NCBI GenBank assembly: GCA_965248905.1
Contig: CBDFKS010000003.1
Location: forward strand, 238,810 to 302,809
Source of the DNA: CBDFKS01 sp965248905
Lineage (GTDB): Bacteria; Chloroflexota; Dehalococcoidia; Lucifugimonadales; JAGWBF01
Length of the DNA: 64,000 nt
Reading direction: 5' to 3'
Part shown: positions 35,916 to 45,295 of the stretch, in pieces
Numbering within the stretch: the first letter of the stretch is position 1
How the letters are laid out: each line of letters opens with the position of its first letter
Program-made: the position numbers and the translations under genes
The notes under the pieces: model-generated
What the model was told of the DNA's origin: nothing
The model's input: the letters and a program-made list of their open reading frames with translations, nothing else
The model's database searches: none

Positions 35916-37175
35916 ATGGCTGACCAACCAGCGTTCAAGCTCTTCAAAGCGGCACGTGTCATAGACAGCATCAGCGACCGGCCCATTGAGAACGGGGCGG
36001 TTCTCGTGGAAGGTACCAAAATAGTCCAGGTAGGCATGGCCAAGGATGTGGCAGCTCCCGAGGGAGCTTCCGTGGAGGAACACAATTTCTCCAACGGAAC
36101 GCTTTTGCCCGGTCTCATCGATGTTCATTGCCACTTCAACTACCCAGGCGATGGCACTCATACCGACGACGTGATGGACCAGCCCGATGACATCCTGCTC
36201 ATGCGATCCGTCGTCAACACACGCACCCACTTGGAGTCGGGAGTGACCACGGCCCGCGAGAATGGCGCCAAGCACGACACCTCCTTCTCCCTTCGGGAAG
36301 GGATACGCATGGGCCTGGCTAAAGGCCCTCGGCTAATGGTATGCGGTAACCCTGTCACTATCACCGGAGGACACATGTGGCAGATGGGCGGCGAGGCGGA
36401 TGGTGTAGACGGAGTACGAACGGTTGTCAGGCGTCTGATCAAAAAGGGCGCCAACTGGATCAAGGTGCCGGTAACCGGGGGAAGCAGCAAATCCAGCTTC
36501 CCGTACCGCTCGGCTTACACCCTGGAGGAGCTCACAGCCCTCTGCGACGAAGCTCACAGGTTCGACCTATTGGTAGGCGCTCACAGCCGTTTGACCAAGA
36601 CCATAATACAGAGCCTGGACGCCGGAGTGGACATGATCATCCACGGCGGGTTTCAGGAGGAGGACCAATCCTGGGTATTTCGGCCCGACGTCGCCGAAAG
36701 GATGGTCAAAGCGGGCATGTGTATCAACACGACCATCCACATCGGCCGTGCCCGAACGTTGATACTGCGAGGCATGGCGGAGACTGGCGAAGAGGCGGTC
36801 GTTCACACCGAAAGGAGTCCCATAGACCTGGATAAAGCGGAACGAGACTTTGAGAGCCGCATGGAACAGATCAGGCAGCTCATAGATATTGGTGTTGTGC
36901 TGGTTCCAGGCACCGACTCGGGATTTGGCTGGTACCCCTTTGGAGGATTTCAGTACGAGTTGGAGTGTCTTGACATGGCGGGGATGTCGCCTATGAAGGT
37001 GATTCAGGCTGCCACCAGGCAGGCATCCGAGGCCATCGCCGTGTCGGACATCGTGGGGACCCTAGAAAAGGGCAAGGAAGCCGACCTACTGGTGGTAACC
37101 GGCAACCCCGCCCAGGACATCAAGGCCCTTCACAACGTTGAAGCCGTGTTCCAGGGTGGCGTGCAGGTGAGGTAG
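35916..37175 (+). CDS. Amidohydrolase-family protein (imidazolonepropionase-like)
   Basis: A 419-residue metal-dependent hydrolase. The HxH pair is H71 and H73 (LIDVHCHFN), followed by a central lysine strand WIKVPVTGGS, H in VGAHSR, and the C-terminal aspartate in PGTDSGFGW. GTLEKGKEADLLVV is the usual closing motif. GAAGGAGA precedes the ATG. It belongs to the group annotated as Xaa-Pro dipeptidase or imidazolonepropionase-like; the true substrate is unknown. Confidence 0.9.
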   Translation: MADQPAFKLFKAARVIDSISDRPIENGAVLVEGTKIVQVGMAKDVAAPEGASVEEHNFSNGTLLPGLIDVHCHFNYPGDGTHTDDVMDQPDDILLMRSVVNTRTHLESGVTTARENGAKHDTSFSLREGIRMGLAKGPRLMVCGNPVTITGGHMWQMGGEADGVDGVRTVVRRLIKKGANWIKVPVTGGSSKSSFPYRSAYTLEELTALCDEAHRFDLLVGAHSRLTKTIIQSLDAGVDMIIHGGFQEEDQSWVFRPDVAERMVKAGMCINTTIHIGRARTLILRGMAETGEEAVVHTERSPIDLDKAERDFESRMEQIRQLIDIGVVLVPGTDSGFGWYPFGGFQYELECLDMAGMSPMKVIQAATRQASEAIAVSDIVGTLEKGKEADLLVVTGNPAQDIKALHNVEAVFQGGVQVR

Positions 37176-37184
37176 GGAGCCGCG

Positions 37185-38318
37185 CTACTCCAGCCTATAT
37201 ATCCTGGCCGCGTTGCCGCCGGCTATCTTGGCTTTCTCTTCTTCGGTGCAGTCCACTAGGATCTCTTCGAGGACCTGCTGGCTTCTAGGGAACGTAGACT
37301 CCATATGGGGGTAGTCGGAGCCCCACTGAAGATTGTCTACCCCTATTTTGTCCCGCATCTGTATGCCCATTTCATCTTCCTGGAATCCCAGAAACACGTT
37401 TCGATGGAAGTAGTCGCTAGGGAGCATGTCTTCGTTAAACCTGTACCCCTGTCTCCCAAATCCTCTCTCGTTATAGGTGTAGTCAATACGGCTCAGGAAG
37501 AAGGGAACCCACCCCAATTCGTGCTCAACGCCCCCTACCTGGAGCTTGGGGAAGCGCTCGAAGACTCCATTGAGGATCATGTCCGCAAGGGAGACCCGCA
37601 CGAAAAAGTCGCTGTTTGGAGAAATGGCGACCCTACCGCCGCCGGCTTGGTTTCCGTCTCCCTCTCCAGAGCCGAAGCGGTTGGTGGCCAGGTGAAGGCT
37701 TAGGGGCATTCCCAGGTCCTGGGACGCCGCCCACAAGGGATCGTAGAAAGGTGAGTCGTACCGCTTGTTTTCGGGAGGGTATACGGGAATCATCGCTCCG
37801 ATGAAACCCTGATTGGCCCGCAGCTCCAGATCAGCGACGGCCTCGTTCACGTTGTCTACGTTGAGCATCGCGATGCCTTTAAGACGCTTGGGAGAACTCT
37901 GGCAAAACTCAGCGACCCAATCGTTGTAGATTCTGAACATGACCGTCACCAGCTCGCCGTCGGGTATCTTGTAAAGCTGAAGACCTGCCGTCGGGTACAG
38001 TATACTTACGTCCACTCCATCTTGGTCCATGTCCTTGATCTGTTCTTCGGGGATATATCCGCCCTTGCGGACGTTCTCAAACGTGTCACCATGGGTCAGC
38101 TTTTCCGGTTCGTCGAACCTCCTGCCTGTCTGGGCGCCTCCGAATCCGAAACCGGTACCCTGAACTCTCTGACCGTCGCAATACCACCAGTCGCCATCTT
38201 CGTCACGTTGAACTACCGGCACCCTGTCTTTGAACTTGGACTCTACCTTCTTGCCTTGCCATAGGTCCGGCATTTCAAAGACGTGATTATCGGAAGAAAT
38301 GATCCTGTAGTCACCCAT
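37185..38318 (-). CDS. Amidohydrolase 2-family (ACMSD-like) hydrolase/decarboxylase
   Basis: A 377-residue TIM-barrel protein of the amidohydrolase-2 family, which includes decarboxylases of aromatic-ring products. The first-strand motif ISSDNHVFE and the last-strand WGSDYPHMEST with its aspartate are present, as are the middle histidines. GGGAGG sits seven bases before the ATG at 38318, a better start than the GTG at 38333. It converges tightly (9 bases) on the amidohydrolase at 35916-37175. Confidence 0.88.
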   Translation of the reverse strand: MGDYRIISSDNHVFEMPDLWQGKKVESKFKDRVPVVQRDEDGDWWYCDGQRVQGTGFGFGGAQTGRRFDEPEKLTHGDTFENVRKGGYIPEEQIKDMDQDGVDVSILYPTAGLQLYKIPDGELVTVMFRIYNDWVAEFCQSSPKRLKGIAMLNVDNVNEAVADLELRANQGFIGAMIPVYPPENKRYDSPFYDPLWAASQDLGMPLSLHLATNRFGSGEGDGNQAGGGRVAISPNSDFFVRVSLADMILNGVFERFPKLQVGGVEHELGWVPFFLSRIDYTYNERGFGRQGYRFNEDMLPSDYFHRNVFLGFQEDEMGIQMRDKIGVDNLQWGSDYPHMESTFPRSQQVLEEILVDCTEEEKAKIAGGNAARIYRLE

Positions 38319-38491
38319 GCTTACGCCTCCCACCCTCGGCCCTACTTACGCCGAAGGCCCAATGTTCAGTCTGATCTATAAACGACGATTGTATCAGTTA
38401 AGCAATTATAGATTTACCGCATGGCTCAGTCAAGAAAAGGGGCATTCTCTCGGGAACCAATGGCACTGTGCTGCCCATCGGCATCAGAAGG

Positions 38492-39340
38492 CTACCCGAC
38501 GAAATCTGTCAGCACTTTGATGAACTTGTCTGGGACCTCCAGGAAGGGGTAGTGGTGGGAGTCCTGGATCTCTACGACCGTGCCGTTGGGCAGCCCTTTA
38601 CGAGTACGCTCCGCCACGTCAGCAGGCAGGGAGTCCGCACGGTTGCAGCGAATCAGCAGCGCCGGGCAGGTGACCTGCGATAGAAGGTGCCACTGGGTCG
38701 GGAACAGCACCTCGCGGGACTGGGCACCCTGCACGGCGCGCAAACGGTGAGCATAGTTCCAGGTCCACTTGCTGTCGGTGGTCTGGCTAAAGTGCTGTTC
38801 CAGCATAATCGCCATACCCTCCGGGGAGAGATTTGCGTGGATGGGATGTTCGCGAAGCCAGGCGTCGGCATCCTTGATGGAGTCGAACTGGTCGGGGGCG
38901 GTGGGATGCGCTGGAGCCGCCGAACTGGGCTGCTCGGGCCCCAGGCGGGCGCCAATGTCCACCTGCACCAGCTTTTCGACCTGCTCGGAGTGCTCAGCGG
39001 CGTAAGGCAGGGCTATCAGTCCCCCGAGGGATGCTCCCACAAATATCAGCTTCTTCAGTCCAAGCTGCTGCGTGGCCTCCCAGATGTCGGTCCCGTAGTC
39101 CTCGAACCGGTACTCGCCAGTGGGGTCCTCATCGCTTTTGCCACGGCCTCTCAAGGTTAGTGCAACGACGTGGAACCGGTCTCGAAAAGCCGGGGCTACC
39201 AGGTCCCAGTAATGGGCCGTGCCATCCCATCCATGCACTAATAGCAGGTTGGGCTGGTCGGGATTTCCCCAGTCAGTGTAATGGATGCGGATTCCGTTGG
39301 CGTTCACGTGGCCCTCGGTAACCCCCTGGACAGTTGTCAT
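38492..39340 (-). CDS. Alpha/beta hydrolase
   Basis: A 282-residue alpha/beta hydrolase. The oxyanion motif is LLVHGWDG, the nucleophile elbow is GASLGG, and the catalytic histidine is in DSHHYPFLE. Membership in the epoxide hydrolase/esterase/C-C hydrolase group is clear, but the substrate is not. AAGGGGGT precedes the ATG at 39340 by the right distance, so the GTG at 39361 is not used. It may cooperate with the ACMSD-like gene on the same strand. Confidence 0.88.
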   Translation of the reverse strand: MTTVQGVTEGHVNANGIRIHYTDWGNPDQPNLLLVHGWDGTAHYWDLVAPAFRDRFHVVALTLRGRGKSDEDPTGEYRFEDYGTDIWEATQQLGLKKLIFVGASLGGLIALPYAAEHSEQVEKLVQVDIGARLGPEQPSSAAPAHPTAPDQFDSIKDADAWLREHPIHANLSPEGMAIMLEQHFSQTTDSKWTWNYAHRLRAVQGAQSREVLFPTQWHLLSQVTCPALLIRCNRADSLPADVAERTRKGLPNGTVVEIQDSHHYPFLEVPDKFIKVLTDFVG

Positions 39341-39560
39341 AGCTACCCCCTTGAGATTCACTTTACTGTGACTTGAATCGATTCTGTGAAACGGTCAGTC
39401 CATTTTATTGCTTCATACTTGAGAACACAACTCAGCGTTCTATAAAATCCAATTCCTTGACCACTAAAGACGCTGGTAATATACTCCCCGCATCCGCTGT
39501 CGCCTTTCCTCGCCACGGTAAGAATACCAACATCGCGGCCCAGCCGAGGGAGTGGAGTCC

Positions 39561-40388
39561 ATGATACATCTATTGAGATGGTTGCTCAGAATCCTGTCCT
39601 TCGGGCTGCTCGGAAAATCTCCGACGACTGCTAAAGAGGAACCTCTCGCCAGACCCTCAGAACGAGTTGCCAAGCCAGTAGCGGAGCCGGAGCATGAGCC
39701 ATTACCGCCAGCTAAGAGCATCGTTACTCTCCTGATCTTCCCAACCGTAACGGATGACGTGGAGTTCAACAAGTCGACCGAGGTCGACGGGGACACGTAT
39801 TACCTGTCCTCACCATGGGAGCTCAGCTCGGATAAGGTCAACGAAGAAATTAAGGCCGGAGATGACTGGCTTGCTGCCGCGCTGGGCTCTCGAATCCCCT
39901 GGAACCCGGTCAGAATAATACACTCCCAGAATAATGTATCCCAATGGAGGTCCGTCAAGATCAGCCTCGTTAAAGAGGAGGTCATTGGCCTGGGCTTGCC
40001 ATGGACCGACGACTACATATACCTGGCCTTCGTACGCGGAATGGGGGGATACGCCGGCGGCATCAAGTACCAGAACGGTGAAGCGGGCTACGCTATGGTG
40101 GGGGATATATGTCTGGAAGCCATCTGTGAGTATTCCACACCCACGGCAGGCTCAACGTTGCTGAATGGGTGGCCTGCCAACTCATACAGCCTGATCGGCC
40201 AGACGGGCGCATTCATCCACGAGGCGCCCCACGGCCTGGACCTGCCCCATCCCGACGGCTGGCCCGAGAGCGATCAGCCCGGTTGGGACGAGACCTTGAT
40301 GAGACACTGGTGGAACATGCCCAATTTCACAGGCACAAATGGTCTCACCCAACGGGAGATCGAAAAGGTTCTGAGCTGGATAGAGTAG
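39561..40388 (+). CDS. Putative metzincin-like metalloprotease
   Basis: This 275-residue protein belongs to no family I recognise with certainty. Counting from the GTG at 39552, a hydrophobic N-terminus (about 5-20) and a Pro/Glu-rich linker precede a globular domain. HEAPHGLDLPH at 223-233 fits HExxHxxGxxH except that Asp replaces the glycine, and M250 in ETLMRHWW could be the Met-turn. It may be a membrane-anchored or secreted zinc protease. The ATG at 39561 has GAGGGAG eight bases upstream. Confidence 0.6.
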   Translation: MIHLLRWLLRILSFGLLGKSPTTAKEEPLARPSERVAKPVAEPEHEPLPPAKSIVTLLIFPTVTDDVEFNKSTEVDGDTYYLSSPWELSSDKVNEEIKAGDDWLAAALGSRIPWNPVRIIHSQNNVSQWRSVKISLVKEEVIGLGLPWTDDYIYLAFVRGMGGYAGGIKYQNGEAGYAMVGDICLEAICEYSTPTAGSTLLNGWPANSYSLIGQTGAFIHEAPHGLDLPHPDGWPESDQPGWDETLMRHWWNMPNFTGTNGLTQREIEKVLSWIE

Positions 40389-40539
40389 CTCATTTCATCC
40401 TTCGACAAGGTCGAGATAAGCAAAAGAATCTCCTCCGCTCCATATTTCTGTCAGTGCCCAATGTCGGCTGCCTACCCCCTATTTAAATCCGACATTGAAC
40501 CTGGATAACGGACGCCTTTATCGTGGACGCTACGATGGA

Positions 40540-42060
40540 CTATCCGCCGGCCGCCGAGACCATAGCTTCAACGAGTGCCATGAGCACCCTAAGATCGTTA
40601 GCCATTGCTGTGAATACCATGGAGCTAGGGGCGTTGCCCCAGTGCATATGATATATGGGCCCTCCCTTCCACTGCACCCAAGCGAGGTCACCCTCCCGTC
40701 CAGCAGCCAACACCTCCCAGTCTGAACCCTGGGCATAGAGGGCGACGAATTGACCGGCGTTGGTATCGGGCGGAAAGAAGCCCCCTTCGGCGAGGTCTTG
40801 GACGGTCACCGACGTCGCATTACCAGTCGTCTCTGGATCCTCTCCGTATATGGCTATGAGAAAGCCGGCGCCACGTCGCTCGAACGGTGCTCTGATCCTG
40901 TGTCCAGCGATCTCTGAAGGTAATCTCTCGAACAAAGCCGAGCTCTCTTCGACATTGTTGGGCCAGGAGACAGTGCCAAGTACCGCGGGGGCTGAGGCCT
41001 CGGGCAACAGTTCGAAAGACGGTTGGGGCTCCATGATTCCACAACCAACTAAGGCATCAAGCTCTTCGGGGGTTGGCGGGCGCTCCCCGGTTTTTTTCGC
41101 TTCACGTACTGCCTGCTCCCCTATGGCCTCAACAAGACATGCCTCCTGCTCGGGTGTGAGTCCCTTCCCCTCCTCCACTGCCACTGGCTCGGGTGTGGGT
41201 CCATTCCCCTCTCCCACTGCCACTGCGAGTCTGCAACCGGCGATAGCGTCAATCTCATGGGAGGTTGGCGGGCGCTGCCCGGTGTAAACTTCACGTAATG
41301 CCGGCGCCCCTATGGCCCCGATAAGGCAGGCCTCCTCGTCAGGTGTGAGCCGTGGAGGCTCGGCGGACCCTTCTAGCAGGCCCGTTAATGTGCTGCATTT
41401 ACTGAATAGCTCGGCAACTTCAGGACTCTGATTCCCAAACGTGGCCACTACTTCGGGGTCCCCTAACCAAGCACATCGAAGTTGCTCTGCTGTAAGTGAC
41501 CCGGACCCCTGTGACCTCAGAAGCTCCTCATCAGATAGGCAAAGCGCCGAGGCTTGCATGAAAGTCGAGAACTCGGGCCCAATGCCTTCCTGCAACAGCA
41601 TACCCAGGTAATCCAACGATTCCGTTTTGTCCAGGAGGCAGGTGACGGTCTGATCGCTGAACCCTCCCGCCTCAGTGGCCATTAGCCCCAGAGTCACACT
41701 CCGGATGGTCTCCTCACTCAGACACGCCCGAAGGGTCTCCTTTGCCGGCTCCTCGCTTGCTATGAACTCCTCTAGCTTCTCGGGGCCAACGGTCTGTTCC
41801 AGACACTCCCTCTCGCTGGCTGGCAGAGCCCGGAGGAACCCGGCCGGGTTTTCTTCAGGGTCCACGGTGATTAACTCTGGTGGCGGTGTGACGGTGGGGG
41901 AGGGAGTCGGACTGGGTGCCGACGTGGCCGTGGAAGAAGGGGTCGGACTGGGTGCAGAGGTGCTTGTGGGAGAGGTTGTCGGCTTCGACTCTCCCCCGCA
42001 TGCGACCAAAACCACTAGCAATAGGGCTGCCATCGGAACGATCAACATCGATGAACGCAT
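40540..42060 (-). CDS. Lipoprotein with repeated Cys modules
   Basis: A 506-residue lipoprotein: signal peptide with lipobox LVAC (C21), then a Ser/Thr/Pro-rich stalk (about 28-62). Next come repeated modules of about 39 residues with the pattern LTPxxEACLxxAIG...RPPTxxExDAxxGC at 238-276 and 301-340, and weaker copies near 79-113. Paired cysteines suggest a disulfide in each module. The C-terminal 150 residues form a separate domain of unknown function. It is a surface protein; no enzymatic motif is visible. Confidence 0.75.
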   Translation of the reverse strand: MRSSMLIVPMAALLLVVLVACGGESKPTTSPTSTSAPSPTPSSTATSAPSPTPSPTVTPPPELITVDPEENPAGFLRALPASERECLEQTVGPEKLEEFIASEEPAKETLRACLSEETIRSVTLGLMATEAGGFSDQTVTCLLDKTESLDYLGMLLQEGIGPEFSTFMQASALCLSDEELLRSQGSGSLTAEQLRCAWLGDPEVVATFGNQSPEVAELFSKCSTLTGLLEGSAEPPRLTPDEEACLIGAIGAPALREVYTGQRPPTSHEIDAIAGCRLAVAVGEGNGPTPEPVAVEEGKGLTPEQEACLVEAIGEQAVREAKKTGERPPTPEELDALVGCGIMEPQPSFELLPEASAPAVLGTVSWPNNVEESSALFERLPSEIAGHRIRAPFERRGAGFLIAIYGEDPETTGNATSVTVQDLAEGGFFPPDTNAGQFVALYAQGSDWEVLAAGREGDLAWVQWKGGPIYHMHWGNAPSSMVFTAMANDLRVLMALVEAMVSAAGG

Positions 42061-42272
42061 GACCAGACGGGCACCTCCTTATCTATATCTATCTGTGTCT
42101 TGGCTGAGGCAAATGGGGTGGGGGCAATCGATGCAAAGCCACTCGAGCCGGAATTCCCCATATCAAGCTGGTAAGAGAGTTGTAGTGCGCCTACATGCAG
42201 TTATCGCAGATAATGCTTAAACAAAAACCAGAGAGGTGCTTGGTTAGCCTTGATAGTCCACAGGAATTGTCA

Positions 42273-42977
42273 TTAGTACACCTTACCGTCTCGAGGGTCC
42301 AATACAAGGCAGCGGTCATCCTCTTTCAGTGCCAAGGCATCTCTAGTCCTAATCATAGCCTGCAAAGCCTGGTCGGGTGTCAGGAATCCTTCCCCGCGCA
42401 TAATCTCCGCCAGCTCCCGGCCCTTGTCGGCGATGTCGGGGCATCGGCCATCGTAGACGACCTCCAGTCGCAGCCACTGCTGTTCGGATAATAGGAATTG
42501 TAGCTCGCAGAACCGGCAGGCCCAGGTGACCCACCAGGGTGTGTCAGGCTCAGGTACCGGGCTCTCTTCAAGCCCGCGGCGCGCCCCCTGAAACAGGTGC
42601 TGCCGGATGTGGCTCTTGTCAAAGGGGAAGGGGCTGAGCAATCCCTCCAAGGCTGGATGGCCTATCATCTCCTCCAAGTCGGTTCCGACGCTGGCTTCGG
42701 GCGAATCCTCGCCATACTGGGGGCCTCTCATGGTCGAAGGGAAGCCTCGCTTGCGCATCGCGATATGGGTGAGCTCGTGGGCCACGTGGAAGCTGAGTGC
42801 ACCATCGGGCAGACCCATCCACCGCGGTAATTTGCTGGAGCCTTCCTGGTAGGCGGCTCGCCCGAAGACGGCCATGTGCCCTTGCTCTATCTGGTGGACA
42901 GGTATGTCAACCTCAGAAGCGAATCGCTTCCAGAAGGCGTCAAATGGCGGCACCAGCTCTCTGCCCAGAACCTTCAT
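42273..42977 (-). CDS. Putative zinc metallopeptidase (HExxH)
   Basis: A 234-residue cytosolic-looking protein with no signal peptide. FHVAHELTHIAM (HELTH at 67-71) is a zincin active site, and the acidic LEEM at 101-104 could give the third ligand. I do not recognise the family. A CRFCELQF motif near residue 154 might bind a second metal. It stands between unrelated genes. Confidence 0.6.
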   Translation of the reverse strand: MKVLGRELVPPFDAFWKRFASEVDIPVHQIEQGHMAVFGRAAYQEGSSKLPRWMGLPDGALSFHVAHELTHIAMRKRGFPSTMRGPQYGEDSPEASVGTDLEEMIGHPALEGLLSPFPFDKSHIRQHLFQGARRGLEESPVPEPDTPWWVTWACRFCELQFLLSEQQWLRLEVVYDGRCPDIADKGRELAEIMRGEGFLTPDQALQAMIRTRDALALKEDDRCLVLDPRDGKVY

Positions 42978-43052
42978 AGCTCGTTCACATTACAGAATGA
43001 TGGAATCCAACTGCGTCAACTGCAGCCTAATGGGGCTACTGAAGCGGAGACC

Positions 43053-44078
43053 CTACCACGTCAACACAATCTTCCCGAAGCTGTCCCTGTTGATCATGGC
43101 TCGATGGGCGTCCTGGACTCGCTCAAAAGGGAATACCTGGTGGACCACCGGCTTGAGCTGGCCCGTTTTGACGAACTTCAGTGTCTCGTGCAGATAGGCG
43201 TCGCTGCCCATAAAAGAGGCCATGAAGGACAGTCTCTGGAATAATAGCTTGGACACGTCGACCTCCCATCGAGTGCCGGCAGTGAACCCACAGTTCACGA
43301 TGCGGCCTCCTTTGGCCATAGCTTCCACTATCTCCGCCAAGACGTGTCCCCCCACATTGTCGATGGCCACATCTACTCCACGCCCGTCGGCCACACGGAC
43401 CACCTCCTGGGGCCATCCTGACTGGGTGTAATCAACGGCTTTCTCGGCGCCGATGCCCAGGGCCTTATTGCGTTTGGCCTCTGTGCTGGCCGTGGCAATA
43501 ACCCGACCGCCGAACAACCGAGCAATCTGGATGGCGGCTATGCCGACGCCGCTGCCCGCGGCGGTGACCAATACCCACTCCCCTGGCTGGACCTTAGCCT
43601 TCTCCACCACCATTCGCCAGGCAGTGATGAACACCAAGGGCAATGAGGCGCCGTCTTCGAACCCCAGCTCATCTGGCATTGGAAATAAGTTGGCCGCCGG
43701 TACTCGCATAAGCTCCGAGTAACCGCCGTCCAGCCCCACGCCCAGCAGCTTATACTCCGCACACTCTGAGTGCTGACCCATCTGACACTGCGCACACCTT
43801 CTGCAGCAGACCCCTGGAGACAATAGCACTCTATCCCCTGGAGAGAACCCTGCCACTCCAGCACCTAAACTCTCCACTACTCCGGCCACGTCGCTGCCCA
43901 TAATCCTGGGCCCTCCGAACCGCTTTTGCGTCGGGTTCTTGGTGGCCCACGCCTCCAGGTGGTTCATAGCGCAGGCTTTCACCCGTACGAGAACCTCTCC
44001 AGCCCGGGGCTCAGGGTCGGGGACCTCCTGGATGGCTAGTGCCTCCACTCCTCCAGACTCGTAGATGATCGCGCGCAT
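43053..44078 (-). CDS. Zinc-binding alcohol dehydrogenase/quinone reductase (MDR)
   Basis: A 341-residue medium-chain dehydrogenase/reductase. The structural-zinc cysteines are in CCRRCAQCQMGQHSEC (about 92-107). The NADPH-binding glycine motif AAGSGVGIAAIQ is near 174. The catalytic-zinc region has C37 but the following residues (AMNHLE) resemble quinone oxidoreductases. It probably reduces a quinone, enone or aldehyde. It is divergent from the first deacetylase gene. Confidence 0.9.
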   Translation of the reverse strand: MRAIIYESGGVEALAIQEVPDPEPRAGEVLVRVKACAMNHLEAWATKNPTQKRFGGPRIMGSDVAGVVESLGAGVAGFSPGDRVLLSPGVCCRRCAQCQMGQHSECAEYKLLGVGLDGGYSELMRVPAANLFPMPDELGFEDGASLPLVFITAWRMVVEKAKVQPGEWVLVTAAGSGVGIAAIQIARLFGGRVIATASTEAKRNKALGIGAEKAVDYTQSGWPQEVVRVADGRGVDVAIDNVGGHVLAEIVEAMAKGGRIVNCGFTAGTRWEVDVSKLLFQRLSFMASFMGSDAYLHETLKFVKTGQLKPVVHQVFPFERVQDAHRAMINRDSFGKIVLTW

Positions 44079-44154
44079 GTGGCCCTCCTGGATGTTGGTC
44101 TCACTATTGTACGCAGACTCCGAGGCTTCAACAAGAGTTGAGGGCAGGGCAGGG

Positions 44155-44183
44155 TTGACACGCCATATGGGCGTCAGTATTAT
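44155..44183 (+). promoter_or_regulatory. Consensus promoter of deacetylase paralog 1
   Basis: TTGACA (44155-44160), 17 bases, TATTAT (44178-44183). The region from AGGGTTGACACGCCAT to CCCTTG is nearly the same as at 55545-55583 upstream of paralog 3, so promoter and gene were duplicated together. Confidence 0.78.
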
Positions 44184-44256
44184 ACCCTTGTTCAGCCGAA
44201 GGTCAGGAATCGACTTTCATCACGAAGCAGACGCCACCTCCAGGAGGTATTACTCG

Positions 44257-45165
44257 ATGGTCACATACTCAGATCGAGTTGATTACAGTCCCATCACCGA
44301 GCGCCCACCCATTCGCTGGCCCAACAATGCCAGGGTGGCACTGTGGATAGCGCCTAACGTGGAGCATTATGAGTACTTACCGGTTTACGAAGGGCTTCGT
44401 GATCCGTGGCCCCGCATGGTCTATCCCGATGCGAGGGAGTTCGCCTACCGGGACTATGGAAATCGGGTGGGTTTCTGGCGAATGCTGGAGCCCCTGGACA
44501 AGTACGGCATCAAGTGCTGTGTTTCTTTGAACATGGCGGTATTGGAACATTACCCCGAGGTGGGCGAAGCCATGGTGAAGCGGGACTGGGACTATATGAG
44601 CCATGGGATTTACAACACCCGCTATATGTACAAGATGACCCCGGATGAGGAGCGAGAGTTCTATCGGGACACCAGCGAGACATTGAAACGCCACACCGGC
44701 AAAACCCTCAAGGGGATGCTTGGCCCGGCTGTCACCGGCTCTCCGCAAACGCCGGACATTATGGCCGAAGCAGGTCTCATCTACCACACGGACTGGATGC
44801 ACGATGACCAACCCGTACCTATCAAGGTGAAATCGGGAAAGCTGGTCTCTGTACCCTACTCCATCGAGCTAAACGACGTACCCACATTTAGAAACCACTT
44901 CGAAGGAGAGTACTTCGCTCGCATGGTCAAAGGCCAGTTCGACCAGCTATATAAAGAGGGCGCCCAGAGCGGGCGAGTCATGTGCATCGCCCTCCATCCA
45001 TACCTCATCGGCCAGCCACACCGGGTAAAGTACCTGCACGAGATCTTGGACCATATCATGTCCCACGAAGGCGTTTGGCAGACCACGGCCGACGAGATAG
45101 CGGAATATTACATAGCTAACTACTACGACCAGGCTGTAGCCCACGACAAACAGGTCAATAAGTAG
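44257..45165 (+). CDS. PuuE-like polysaccharide deacetylase (paralog 1)
   Basis: A 302-residue NodB-fold protein of the polysaccharide deacetylase family, closest in pattern to PuuE, the metal-independent allantoinase. Shared features are VALWIAPNVEHYEY, the SHGIYNT motif, VPYSIELNDVP, and CIALHPYLIGQPHR near the end. The frame runs back to 44065, but the ATG at 44257 with AGGAGG nine bases upstream is the real start and avoids overlap with the divergent gene. Hydrolysis of a cyclic or linear amide is inferred; no sugar substrate is evident. It is one of four paralogs here. Confidence 0.88.
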   Translation: MVTYSDRVDYSPITERPPIRWPNNARVALWIAPNVEHYEYLPVYEGLRDPWPRMVYPDAREFAYRDYGNRVGFWRMLEPLDKYGIKCCVSLNMAVLEHYPEVGEAMVKRDWDYMSHGIYNTRYMYKMTPDEEREFYRDTSETLKRHTGKTLKGMLGPAVTGSPQTPDIMAEAGLIYHTDWMHDDQPVPIKVKSGKLVSVPYSIELNDVPTFRNHFEGEYFARMVKGQFDQLYKEGAQSGRVMCIALHPYLIGQPHRVKYLHEILDHIMSHEGVWQTTADEIAEYYIANYYDQAVAHDKQVNK

Positions 45166-45187
45166 GGGTTGTTCCTCTAACGGTTTC

Positions 45188-45213
45188 GCGGTCGTTAGTC
45201 AGACCGCTTTTCT
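45188..45213 (+). terminator. Terminator after deacetylase paralog 1
   Basis: GCGGTC / GACCGC with an eight-base loop is followed by TTTTCT, 22 bases after the stop codon. Confidence 0.6.
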
Positions 45214-45295
45214 ATCACTTAGACTAAGAGTTCGGGATCTGAGCATTACGTGTCATAGCCAGTAGCGTAGCACTTCCTCCGAAGGATACCTCGCC

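Noticed and set aside
44065..44256. N-terminal extension of deacetylase paralog 1
   Set aside because: It would overlap the divergent dehydrogenase gene and the promoter, and the ATG at 44257 has a strong ribosome site and aligns with the paralogs.
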